From Acidimicrobiia bacterium (GTDB lineage: Bacteria; Actinomycetota; Acidimicrobiia; IMCC26256; JAOSJM01): 64,000 nt of DNA. The notes below the pieces were generated by a model. That model worked only from the letters and a program-made list of their open reading frames with translations, did not search any database and had not been told where the DNA came from. Each line of letters begins with the position of its first letter. The stretch's first letter is position 1. Of the stretch, positions 35,769 through 44,319 are shown in pieces. The stretch lies in assembly GCA_027494165.1 (NCBI GenBank), contig JAOSJM010000007.1:1-64000 (forward strand), read 5' to 3'. Both the position numbers and the translations under genes were made by a program.

Positions 35769-36856
35769 ATGAACCACGTCCCGCTCGTCGCCACACCGGG
35801 CGACGTCACCCCCGAGTGGCTGACCGGCGCCCTCGTCGGCTCGGGCGCCGCTCCCCGGGGCGCCCGGGTGGTCGGGCTCTCCTCCGAGACGGTCGGCAAC
35901 GGCAAGATCGGCGAGAACGTGCGCTTCGTCCTCGACTGGTCGGGACCCTCCGACGGGGCTCCGAGCACGGTCGTCGGCAAGTTCGCCTCCCCCGACCCGA
36001 CCAGCCGCCAGGCCGGCATCATGACCGGCAACTACCTCAAGGAGGTCCTCTTCTACCGGGAGCTCGCCACGACCGTGGCCATCCGGGCCCCCCGCTGCCA
36101 CGCGGCCGAGATCGACACCGAGACCGGCGAGTTCGTGCTCCTCCTCGAGGACCTCGCCCCCTGCGAGACCGGCGACCAGATCCGCGGCTGCACGGTCGAC
36201 CAGGCCGCCCTGGCGATCGAGGAGCTCCCCCGCCTCCACGCCCCCGCTGGGAGGATCCAGCGCTCCAGCACATCGAGTGGCTCCCGCCCCGCAGCCCGGA
36301 GGGCGCGGAGATGCTCCAGGGCCTCTACCAGATGCTGCTCCCCGGGTTCACCGAGCGCTACGGCGACCGGCTCCCCGACGAGACGTTCGAGGTGACCGAG
36401 CGCTTCGCCCCGAGCGTGGCGGCGTGGTCCCTCGGGGTCGAGGGCCCCGCGACGCTCGCCCACGGCGACTACCGGGCCGAGAACCTCATGTTCGGGACGC
36501 CGGCCGGCGGCTACCCCGTGGCGGTGGTCGACTGGGGGCTGCTCGGCGTCGGCCCGGGGGTCGGCGACTGCGCCTACCTGCTCGGCGCCAGCCTCCGGGT
36601 CGAGGACCGCCGGGCCCGCGAGGAGGAGCTGCTGCGGGCGTACCTCGCCGGCCTCGGGGCGTGCGGCGTCGAGGGCTACGGCTGGGACGACATGTGGCGT
36701 GGCTACCGCTACGCCACGTTCGGCGGGGTGCTCATCACGGTGGTGGCGTCGATGGTGGTGGGCGAGGACGAGCGCGGCCACCAGATGTTCTGCGCCATGG
36801 CCGAGCGCCACTGCTCGCACGTCGTCGACCACGACGCGTTCGCCCTGCTCCCCTGA
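35769..36856 (+). CDS. APH/choline-kinase-like phosphotransferase, frameshifted once
   Basis: About 363 residues; GGAGGAGAGG before ATG 35769. N-lobe GLSSETVGNGKIGENVRFVL, TVVGKFASPD (ATP Lys) and EVLFYRELATTV; an indel in a C run near 36243 (missing C in the run) then RWEDPALQHIEWLPPRSPEG; catalytic motif LAHGDYRAENLMFG (HxDxxxxN) and VVDWGLLGVGPGVGD (metal Asp). APH-like proteins next to acyl-CoA enzymes are often kinases for hydroxyacids or their CoA esters, not antibiotic-resistance enzymes. Followed after 16 bases by the CrtC/AttH-like gene. Confidence 0.88.
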
Positions 36857-36872
36857 ACCCCGGGCCTCACCC

Positions 36873-37871
36873 GTGCCCCGCCTCACCCCCGCCGACGAGT
36901 ACCTCTTCCACCAGATCCCCGAGCCCTACCCCAACGTCGTCACCTTCCACGACCACTGGCGGGACAGCCTCTTCTTCGTCGCCCACCCGCGCTCGGGGAG
37001 CGGCGACGTCGTGATCCTCACCCTGGCCGGCTTCCCGCGGCACGAGGTCATGGACTCGCTGCAGATGGGCCGGATCGACGGCGGGCACGTCTTCGCTCGC
37101 CACGCCCGGCCCTACGACGGCGACCCGCACACCATGGAGGTGGGCCCGGTCCGGGTCGACGTCGTCGAGCCGTTCCGCACCGTCCACCTCACCGTCGACC
37201 AGGCCGACTCCCCCGTGGGGCTCGACCTCACGTTCACGGCTCGCACCCCCGCCTACGGCCTCCGGCGAGGGACGATGAAGGCCGGGCACGAGACCATCTG
37301 GGACCAGAGCCACCTCATCCAGTCCGGCACCTATCACGGCTGGTACTCGCACGAGGGCAGGACCCACGAGGTTCGCGACTGGTGGGGCCAGCGCGACCAC
37401 TCCTGGGGCATCCGCGACCACCACCGCTGCCCCCTGTGGATGTGGCTCGCCATCCAGCTCCCCGACGGCATGCTGGGCGTGTGGCACTGGGAGTACCCGA
37501 ACGGGGCCCCGGTCTACACCGACGGCTGCTTCGCCCCCGCGGGTGGCGGCGACCCCGTACCGGTGGTGGACTTCCGCCACGAGCTCACGTGGACCGGCGC
37601 CGACGGCCGCCCCGTCGGCTACGGGCGCGACGGCACCGACGTGCGGGGCCTGGCCGGCCGGGTCGACGTGGTGCTGGAGGGCGGTCAGCGGATCGGCGTC
37701 GCGGGCGAGGGCACCTGGGCCGCCCCGTACGGGCAGCTCGGCGGCGGCGAGCACCTCATGGTCGTTCGCACCGACGACGGCCGGGAGGGCAACGGGATCT
37801 ACGAGATCACCGGCGCCCATCACCACCACTTCTTCCCGGTCCCCCGGGCCGAGCACCTCCCGACCGGCTGA
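36873..37871 (+). CDS. CrtC/AttH-like beta-barrel protein of unknown activity
   Basis: 332 residues from GTG 36873, 16 bases behind the phosphotransferase. Sequence is rich in Trp/His/Asp pairs: FHDHWRDSLFFVAHPRSGSG, GTYHGWYSHEGRTHEVRDWW, GQRDHSWGIRDHHRCPLWMW, GVWHWEYPNGAPVYTDGCFA, ending GAHHHHFFPVPRAEHL. The GxRDHSWG...W motif is seen in hydroxyneurosporene-synthase (CrtC)/AttH-like lipocalin-fold proteins and in DUF7064/7065 proteins of lipid-degrading actinobacteria. Function unknown; linkage to an APH kinase is recurrent to my knowledge but unproven here. Confidence 0.6.
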   Translation: MPRLTPADEYLFHQIPEPYPNVVTFHDHWRDSLFFVAHPRSGSGDVVILTLAGFPRHEVMDSLQMGRIDGGHVFARHARPYDGDPHTMEVGPVRVDVVEPFRTVHLTVDQADSPVGLDLTFTARTPAYGLRRGTMKAGHETIWDQSHLIQSGTYHGWYSHEGRTHEVRDWWGQRDHSWGIRDHHRCPLWMWLAIQLPDGMLGVWHWEYPNGAPVYTDGCFAPAGGGDPVPVVDFRHELTWTGADGRPVGYGRDGTDVRGLAGRVDVVLEGGQRIGVAGEGTWAAPYGQLGGGEHLMVVRTDDGREGNGIYEITGAHHHHFFPVPRAEHLPTG

Positions 37872-37893
37872 GCCGGGCGCGCGGGGGCGGCGC

Positions 37894-38529
37894 TCAGGCC
37901 AGGGCGGCGCGCTCGGCGGCCGCGAAGCCGTGCAGCAGGTCGACGAGGACCCGGTAGAACGGCAGCGGGTCCTTGCGGGCCAGGCGCTCGACGATCGTCG
38001 GCGTCCACCGGGTCAGGTGCCGCTCGAGCACGTCGCGCTGCGCGGCCCGTAGCGGCGCCGCCGCGGGCCCGGACGCCACCGCCTCCTGCTGGACGAGGAA
38101 GGCGAGGAACTCCAGCACGGTGGGGATCGCGTCGGGGAGGTCCTGGTCGGGCGCGTGGGCCGTGGAGAGGCCGAAGTGGCGGTAGAAGCGGAGCAGCTCC
38201 TCCATCACCTGGCGCCGATCGCCCCCGTAGAGGCCGCCGTAGAGCGGGATCGGCGGTCCGTCGAGGGGGACGTCGAAGAGCCGCATGAACTCGCGGCCCA
38301 GCTCCTCGGGGTCCACCGGCGCGCCCAGCGCCCCGGCGTCGAGAGCCAGGGCGTAGGGCAGGGCCGCCACCATCGCCTCGAGCTCGGCGGCGACCTCCCC
38401 CCGGGCGCAGGCACCCGCGGTCTCCGCCGTCGGGAAGGTGAGGAGCCCGGCCAGCCGCGCGTAGAGACCGGCGCGAGCCGCGCCGCCCGCCCGGTGGGCG
38501 TCGGCGCCGACCGTCATGCTCGCCGGCAC
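37894..38529 (-). CDS. TorD/NarJ-like chaperone (delta subunit) of the molybdoenzyme
   Basis: About 211 residues; GTG 38529 follows the beta stop by 4 bases (ATG 38517 is an alternative). All-helical: RAGLYARLAGLLTFPTAETA, ELGREFMRLFDVPLDGPPIP, LYGGLYGGDRRQVMEELLRF, YRHFGLSTAHAPDQDLPDAI, PTVLEFLAFLVQQEAV, WTPTIVERLARKDPLPFYRV. The PTxLEFLAxL and LPFYRVLVDLL signatures are of the TorD/DmsD/NarJ family, which escorts the catalytic subunit and assists cofactor loading. Last gene of the alpha-gamma-beta-delta operon, the order known for type II DMSO reductase family enzymes. Confidence 0.88.
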   Translation of the reverse strand: MPASMTVGADAHRAGGAARAGLYARLAGLLTFPTAETAGACARGEVAAELEAMVAALPYALALDAGALGAPVDPEELGREFMRLFDVPLDGPPIPLYGGLYGGDRRQVMEELLRFYRHFGLSTAHAPDQDLPDAIPTVLEFLAFLVQQEAVASGPAAAPLRAAQRDVLERHLTRWTPTIVERLARKDPLPFYRVLVDLLHGFAAAERAALA

Positions 38530-38533
38530 CGGT

Positions 38534-39583
38534 TCAGGGCCGCCTCGGTCGCTCGAGCTCCCCGGGGTCGACGTCGAACGGACCCAGCAGGTCGTTCCAG
38601 CTCCGGGCGATGAGCACGTCGAGGAGCTCCGACCGCCGGCCCTTCGCGACCCGGTCCCGCTCCTTCTGGATGGTGGCGATGACCCGGTCGACGTCGGGTC
38701 CGAAGAGACGGTGCAGGACCTCCACCGGGACCCGCGAGCCCTGGTCGTCGAAGCGGCCCTCGTCGTCGAACGCGAGCGGGAGGATCGGCGGGACGTAGAA
38801 GACGTTGGGGAGCACCTCGAAGTCGGGGCGCAGCGGCAACGCCACCTTCCAGGTGTGCACGAGCTTGTGGATCGTGCTCTCCGGGTCGTCGAGCCATCCC
38901 ACGTGGCGGAGCCGGCCCGGGCACTGGCGCACGCACGCGGGCGCGACGCCCTCCTCGAGCCGGGGGAAGCACGACGTGCACTTCTGGGCGATCACCCGCT
39001 GCTCGTTGAAGTACATGCGCTTGTACGGGCAGGCCTCGACGCAGAACCGGTACCCGTGACAGCGGTCCTCGTCGACGAGGACGATCCCGTCCTCCTCCCG
39101 CCGGTAGACGGTGTCGCGGGGGCAGGCCTCGAGGCACGCCGGCTTCGAGCAGTTCATGCACAGGAGCGGCAGGTAGAAGAAGTAGGAGTTCGGGTACTCA
39201 CCGCCCCCCATGTCCTCGTCCCAGTTGGGGCCCCACTGGGGGGAGCCGCCGTCGTGCTCGCGGGGCCGGAGGAACGACCGGCCGTACTCCCCGCCGGTGT
39301 AGACGTCCTCGTAGTCGAACTCCCAGGCCTCACCCCACTCCCGCTTCGGTGGGAGCTCGCCCGGGACCGGCTCGCCGTCGCGGTAACCGCCACCCCGCTC
39401 GAAGGCGTCGCGGGGTGTGCCCCGGCCGGGGATGGTGCCGACGATGTTCCACCACATCGCCTCCATCCCGGGACCGCGGGTCCACTGGGTCTTGCAGGCC
39501 ACGGTGCAGGTCTGGCAGCCAAGGCACTTGTTGAGGTCGAGCACCATCGCGAACTGCCGGGCGGGCGCCCCGGAACCGCTCAT
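38534..39583 (-). CDS. Iron-sulfur beta subunit of a type II DMSO-reductase-family enzyme
   Basis: 349 residues; ATG 39583 overlaps the gamma stop as ATGA. Four ferredoxin-type Cys groups: CLGCQTCTVACKTQW, LCMNCSKPACLEACPRDTV, CHGYRFCVEACPYKRMYFNE and CTSCFPRLEEGVAPACVRQCPGR. In the third, a Tyr takes the place of the second Cys (C-x2-Y-x2-C), as Trp/Tyr does in NarH, so 3 [4Fe-4S] plus 1 [3Fe-4S] are predicted. The C-terminal part (HTWKVALPLRPDFEVLPNVF, YVPPILPL) matches EbdB/DdhB/SerB. Carries electrons from the molybdenum site to the heme gamma subunit or a soluble acceptor. No signal peptide. Confidence 0.93.
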   Translation of the reverse strand: MSGSGAPARQFAMVLDLNKCLGCQTCTVACKTQWTRGPGMEAMWWNIVGTIPGRGTPRDAFERGGGYRDGEPVPGELPPKREWGEAWEFDYEDVYTGGEYGRSFLRPREHDGGSPQWGPNWDEDMGGGEYPNSYFFYLPLLCMNCSKPACLEACPRDTVYRREEDGIVLVDEDRCHGYRFCVEACPYKRMYFNEQRVIAQKCTSCFPRLEEGVAPACVRQCPGRLRHVGWLDDPESTIHKLVHTWKVALPLRPDFEVLPNVFYVPPILPLAFDDEGRFDDQGSRVPVEVLHRLFGPDVDRVIATIQKERDRVAKGRRSELLDVLIARSWNDLLGPFDVDPGELERPRRP

Positions 39584-40254
39584 CGTCCTCCTCCGAGCCG
39601 CAGCTCCTGCCACCGCGGCGTGTGGGACTTCAGGCCGGCTCGCTCGCGGGCCGCGCCGCACCACACCGCGAAGCCCACCGGCACCGTGGCGCCCGGCTCG
39701 AGCGGTACACCCTCGCCGCGCAGCGGCCGGGCCAGCACCACCTGCCAGCGCCCGTCGACCCAGCGGGCCCGGCAGACCACCTCGTGCTCCCGGTCCCGCT
39801 CGACCGTGCCCAGGCCCCGGGCGACGACCGAGAACGCCTCGTCGGTCCCCGCCCGCCAGTGCCACGCCACCACCGGCCGGCGCGGGCTGCCCATGGTGTC
39901 GAGGTCGGCGGCCTGACCGTCGGCGGGGAACAGCACGGCGCAGGCGTCGGCGAACACGTTGACGTCGTCGATCAGCCGGACCGGCCGGGCCGCGGCCCAC
40001 TCGAGGCGCAACGCCACGGCGCTCCCCGTCACCAGGGCCCGAACCCGGGCCTCGCGCAGCGTCGCGCGGGGGCGGTCGCGCCAGGCGACCTGGACGTACG
40101 CCGAGGGCTGGCGGTCGAGCGGGGTCGGCTCGAGCCCGACGGCCGTCTCGTCGGCCTTGCCCCACTCCGGCGCCCCGGGGTCGAGGATCGCCTCGAGGGA
40201 CGCGCGGACCTTGCGGGCTCCGATGACGGCGGGCTCCACGGTGACCGTGCTCAC
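39580..40254 (-). CDS. Heme-b gamma subunit (ethylbenzene-dehydrogenase-like)
   Basis: 224 residues from GTG 40254, overlapping the alpha stop (GTGA). Beta-sandwich typical of EbdC/DdhC/SerC: VQVAWRDRPRATLREARVRA, LIDDVNVFADACAVLFPADG, LDTMGSPRRPVVAWHWRAGT, GRWQVVLARPL, VGFAVWCGAARERAGLKSHT, PRWQELRLG. In EbdC the heme ligands are a Met and a Lys; DTMGSP and GLKSHTPRW contain Met and Lys at the expected places (inference from family). The N-terminus MSTVTVEPAVIGARKVRASL has no signal peptide, whereas the characterised gamma subunits are exported. Confidence 0.87.
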   Translation of the reverse strand: MSTVTVEPAVIGARKVRASLEAILDPGAPEWGKADETAVGLEPTPLDRQPSAYVQVAWRDRPRATLREARVRALVTGSAVALRLEWAAARPVRLIDDVNVFADACAVLFPADGQAADLDTMGSPRRPVVAWHWRAGTDEAFSVVARGLGTVERDREHEVVCRARWVDGRWQVVLARPLRGEGVPLEPGATVPVGFAVWCGAARERAGLKSHTPRWQELRLGGGR

Positions 40255-43117
40255 AGCGCCTCCCGGACCTTCTCGATCTCGATGGCGATCTCCTTGGGCA
40301 CGTGGTTCATGCTCATGTACGCGCCCCGGTACTGGAGATGCCCGTACTCCCCGACCATGTTGTTGGGCTTCAGGGGACTGGCCGCCACGTTGTTCTGGGT
40401 GTTCCCGTCGGGGAACTGGAACCCCTCCCAGGCGTGGTAGCAGATGACCTCACCCGGCTGGACCGACGGCGCGACCTTCGCCCGGAGGACGAACTCGCCC
40501 ACGTCGTTGAAGACGCGGATCCAGTCGTTGTCGTCGATGCCCCGCGCCCGCGCGTCGACCGGGCTGACGAACGCCTCGGGCCCGCCCCGCTGCAGCCGCA
40601 GGAGGTGCTGGTTGGCCCGCATGATGGCGTGCTGGCTCCAGCGGTTGTGGCCGCCGTTGAGGCGGAGCGGGTAGGGCCCGCCGGCCGCGACCGGCTCCTT
40701 GTGGACGCAGAGCTCCTCGCCGACCTCGAGGAACCACTCGTGGTCCACGTAGAACTGCTGCCGGCCGGTGAGCGTGGGCCAGGGCATCTTCTCGTGATGG
40801 AACCAACCGAACTGGTTGGTGGGCCGGCTCGGGTCGTAGTCGCTCATGACCGAGTTGAGCCCGACGGCCATCTGGATCTGGGGGATCTCCTCGATCTTCA
40901 CCATTCCGGCCTCGACCGCCTTGGACCACGGCTCCTCGCCGAGGTCGCTGGCCTTGGTGATCGGCGCGTAGCGCATGATGTAGTCGAGCGCCGCGACCTC
41001 CCCCTCCTCGCCGGGCGTGTAGACGCCCCCGGCGCTGAGCTGGTCGTAGACGTCGGCGAGGTTGCGCTCCACACCGTTGCTGTCGAGGAAGGTCGTCACG
41101 CCGCGCTCGCGGGCCCGCTCCTGGAGCGTGCGGGCGAGGAGCAGCACGACGTCGAACTCGTGCTTCGACTCGTAGAGCGGGGGGACCGCCCGGTCCCCGA
41201 CGACCACGTAGGGCAGGTACGACTGCACGTACTTGATGCCGGGCTTCTCGTAGTACCCGGCCGAGGGCAGCACGTAGTCCGACCACATCCCGGACGTCGA
41301 CAGGCGGAAGTCGCAGGTGACGATGGTGTCGATGCTCTTCCAGAGGCTGTCGCGGATGGTCTGGGGGTTGGGCCAGCGTCGCAGCGGGTTGGGGCCCGAG
41401 TAGTAGAGGAACCGGGGCCGCTTCGGTGGCCGGGGCCACACGGGCTGCCAGCGGTTGCCGAGCACCTCGTCCATGTACTCGGTGACGGGCCGGGGCAGCG
41501 CCGGGTCCGCGTACGCGTCGCGCGACGCCACCTCGCGCCACTTCGGGTCGTGCGCGTACAGCCACGGGATGAGCGGCGTGCTCCGCATGAGCGGAGTCAT
41601 GTCGAACATCATCTTCGAGGCCGTCGTCATCTCGATGTGATCGATCGGCAGCTCCTCGGGGGGTTCGGTGCGCAGCTCCCCCGCGTCGCCCGAGATGACG
41701 AAGCCCGGCATCGGCCACCAGGTGGACACCTTGAGGCCGGAGCCCGGCTTCCCGCCGGTGTTGCCGGTGAGGGCCATGACGTAGGCCATGCCCCGCTGGA
41801 ACAGGTCCGAGTGGTAGTGCTTGCAGGCACCCCAGGACGAGTAGATCATCGCCGACTTCGCGGCGGCCAGCTCCCGGGCGACCCGCCGGACGTTGTCGCC
41901 GTGCACCCCGGTGATCTCGGCCACCCGCTCGGGGGTGTACTCCGCCACCCGCTCGCGGAGCCGCTCGAACACCGGCCGGACCCTGACCCGGCTCCCGTCG
42001 AGGAGCTTCACGCTGTGGGAACCCTCGAGGGCGGGGTCCTCGTCGGGGTCGAGCTCCAGGGTGCGGTCCTCCGAGCCCCAGGTGCCCTTGGCGAGCTGCC
42101 GCCGGTTCCGCGCCGCGTTCCAGATGTAGAAGCGGTCGTCGGCGCCGTCCTCCACGACGTCGCTCTCGCGCAGGAAGCGCCCGTTGTCGTCGCGCACGAG
42201 GAACGGGAGGTCGGTCTGCTCCTTGACGTACGCGGCGTCGTAGAGGGCCTCGTCGACGATGACGTGGGCCATCCCCAGGGCGAGGGCGGCGTCGGTGCCC
42301 AGACGGACGTTGAGCCAACGGTCGGCGTGGACCGCCGAGGCGCTGAAGTCGGGCGAGACCGTGACGACCTTCGCCCCCGGTAACGGGCCTCGTAGATGAA
42401 GTGGGCGTCGGCCGTGCGGGTGTAGCTGGGGTTCCCGATCCAGATCAGGATGTAGTCGGAGAGGAACCAGTCGTCGGCGGTCCCCTCGCTCATGTAGGTG
42501 CCCCACGTCTGGATGAGGCCCACCGGGAGGTCGCCGACACCGGCCCACGAGTCGAGCGTCGTCCCGGCCAGCGCGTTGCTGAACAGGTGCATCTCGAGCG
42601 TGGAGCCGATGCCGTTGTCGATGTTCGTCGTGCCGTGGTCGTAGACGATGCACTCGGGCCCGTCCTCCACGATCACGTCGATGATCCGGTCGGCGATCTC
42701 GGTGAGCGCCTGCTCCCACGAGATCCGCTCCCACTTCCCGGAGCCCCGCTCGCCGACCCGCTTCATCGGGTAGCGGACGCGGGTCGGGTCGTACATCTGG
42801 AGGCTGTACGCGCAGCCCGCGGGGCAGCCCCGGGGGTTGAAGTCGGGGACGTCGTCGAAGGCCTGCTCGTAGTTGGCGTTCTGCTCCTCGCGCCAGACGA
42901 TCCCGTCCTTCACGTAGGCGTCGAGCGAGCACGCCGAGATGCAGTTCGTGCGGAGGTGGGAGACGTGGACGACGTCGTCCCACGTCCAGTCGTCGCGGTA
43001 GACGTCCTCCCAACCGCGGTACTCGTAGGGTCGGGAGAGGAGCTCCTCGAGGCGGGCGCCCGGATCGACGGGCGCGAGCCGGCGGAACCCCGCGGACCGC
43101 GGAGCCTGCTCAGCCAT
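40251..43117 (-). CDS. Molybdenum catalytic (alpha) subunit, type II DMSO-reductase family, one frameshift
   Basis: About 955 residues; ATG 43117 (MAEQAPRSAGFRRLAPVDPG), no Tat signal. FS0 cluster ligands: SHLRTNCISACSLDAYVKDG and NPRGCPAGCAYSLQ. Mo-ligand Asp likely in DSWAGVGDLPVGLIQTWG, aligned with the NarG Asp region. Then WIGNPSYTRTADAHFIYEAR, and after a missing G in a G run near 42380 GAKVVTVSPDFSASAVHADR, LGTDAALALGMAHVIVDEAL, MIYSSWGACKHYHSDLFQRG, and the MGD-binding C-terminal barrel (NGGHNRWSQHAIMRANQHLL; RVFNDVGEFVLRAKVAPS; PLKPNNMVGEYGHLQYRGAY). Members hydroxylate hydrocarbons or steroids or reduce selenate/chlorate or oxidise DMS; which of these applies cannot be read here. 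Confidence 0.93.
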
Positions 43118-43130
43118 GGCCGGGGGCGCG

Positions 43131-43322
43131 CTAGGAGTCGGAGCTCTCGGCCGAGGCCTCGGACTTCTCGGCGGACCGGGCCCGCTTCGCCTTCGCCTCG
43201 TCGGCCTTCTTCTTCTCGTCCTTCAGCTTGTCGGCGTCGAGCTTGATCTGGAGCGCGAACAAGGCGGTCTCCTTCGCTGCACGTCGGTCCTCTCGGCTGC
43301 CGGGAACCAACAACCCTGGCAT
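43131..43322 (-). CDS. Small Lys/Glu/Ala-rich protein at the head of the molybdoenzyme operon
   Basis: 63 residues (MPGLLVPGSREDRRAAKETA, then FALQIKLDADKLKDEKKKAD and a Ser/Glu tail). Stops 13 bases before the alpha ATG and starts about 10 bases from the palindrome at 43331, so it would be the first gene of the operon. The charged tail suggests an extended or coiled protein. I know no such component in related enzymes; it may be a chance reading frame, although nothing else occupies the interval. Confidence 0.45.
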   Translation of the reverse strand: MPGLLVPGSREDRRAAKETALFALQIKLDADKLKDEKKKADEAKAKRARSAEKSEASAESSDS

Positions 43323-43330
43323 TGATCGCT

Positions 43331-43346
43331 ATTCTATGCAGAGAAT
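43331..43346. promoter_or_regulatory. Near-perfect 16-bp palindrome in the divergent promoter
   Basis: ATTCTATGCAGAGAAT matches its own reverse complement at 14 of 16 positions and lies in the only AT-rich patch of the 43323-43425 gap between the molybdoenzyme operon (minus) and the AAA+/VWA operon (plus). TAGAAT on the minus strand could be the -10. It looks like a dimeric-regulator operator able to control both operons. Confidence 0.6.
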
Positions 43347-43425
43347 CCCCCGCACGTGAAGGGGCCGGCTCCCGGACCCCCGGAGCGGGGCGCGCGACCA
43401 TCGGGTCCCGAGGCGAGGAGCAGGG

Positions 43426-44289
43426 TTGTCACAGCGGACCGGCACCTACCAGCGGATCCAGGCCGAGGACTTCCGGATCACCGAGGAGCCCTTCTACCTC
43501 CCCGTCGCCGACGAGGTCGACCTCTTCGAGTCCGCCTACGAGCAGCAGGTGCCCGTCCTCCTCAAGGGTCCCACGGGCTGCGGCAAGACCCGGTTCGTCG
43601 AGCACATGTCGTGGCGGCTCCACCGCCACGTCGGGAACCGCGACGAGGAGGGCGTGCCCCTCGTGACCGTGGCGTGCCACGAGGACCTCACCGCCTCCGA
43701 CCTCGTGGGCCGCTACCTCCTCGAGGGGGGCGAGACCCGCTGGATCGACGGACCCCTGACCCGTGCCGTCAAGGTCGGGGCCATCTGCTACCTCGACGAG
43801 ATCGTGGAGGCCCGCAAGGACACCACGGTGCTCATCCACCCGCTCGCCGACTACCGGCGCCTGCTTCCCGTCGAGAAGCGAGGCGAGCTCCTCGAGGCGG
43901 CGGAGGGCTTCCTGCTCGTCCTCTCCTTCAACCCCGGCTACCAGACGGCGCTCAAGGACCTCAAGCACTCGACCCGCCAGCGCTTCGTCGCCATCGAGTT
44001 CGGCTACCCGCCCCGGGCCCTCGAGACCGAGATCATCGCCCGGGAGGCGGGCTGCGACCCGGCGGTCGCCGGGGACCTGGCGAAGCTGGCCGAGAAGGTC
44101 CGGAACCTCCGCGAGCACGGTCTGGCCGAGGGCGTGTCGACCCGCCTGCTCGTGTACGCCGGCAAGCTCGTGGCCAAGGGGATCCCTCCGGTGCGGGCCT
44201 GCCAGACCGCGGTCGTGTGGGCGCTCACCGACGACGCCGAGCTGCAGCGGTCGATCGAGGAGGTCGTGTCGTCGATCTTCCCGGAGTGA
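43426..44289 (+). CDS. MoxR/NorQ/CbbQ-type AAA+ ATPase
   Basis: 287 residues from TTG 43426, with GAGGAG about seven bases upstream. N-terminal [20 protein letters not shown], Walker [18 protein letters not shown], Walker [15 protein letters not shown], sensor [21 protein letters not shown]-finger [13 protein letters not shown], and a lid ending [18 protein letters not shown]. This is the NorQ/CbbQ branch, whose members work with a VWA partner to remodel or activate metalloenzymes (NO reductase, Rubisco, CO dehydrogenase by CoxDE). Here it is divergent from a molybdoenzyme operon, so that enzyme is the obvious client. The VWA gene follows after 30 bases. Confidence 0.93.
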   Translation: MSQRTGTYQRIQAEDFRITEEPFYLPVADEVDLFESAYEQQVPVLLKGPTGCGKTRFVEHMSWRLHRHVGNRDEEGVPLVTVACHEDLTASDLVGRYLLEGGETRWIDGPLTRAVKVGAICYLDEIVEARKDTTVLIHPLADYRRLLPVEKRGELLEAAEGFLLVLSFNPGYQTALKDLKHSTRQRFVAIEFGYPPRALETEIIAREAGCDPAVAGDLAKLAEKVRNLREHGLAEGVSTRLLVYAGKLVAKGIPPVRACQTAVVWALTDDAELQRSIEEVVSSIFPE

Positions 44290-44319
44290 CGCCGGCCCCC
44301 GGCGGCCGCCACCGGGCCC

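Noticed and set aside
40251..43117. Respiratory nitrate reductase NarG or nitrite oxidoreductase
   Set aside because: There is a heme-b EbdC-like gamma subunit instead of NarI, a TorD-like delta, and the sequence around FS0 and the C-terminal barrel resembles the Ebd/Ddh branch. NarG relationship is only at family level.
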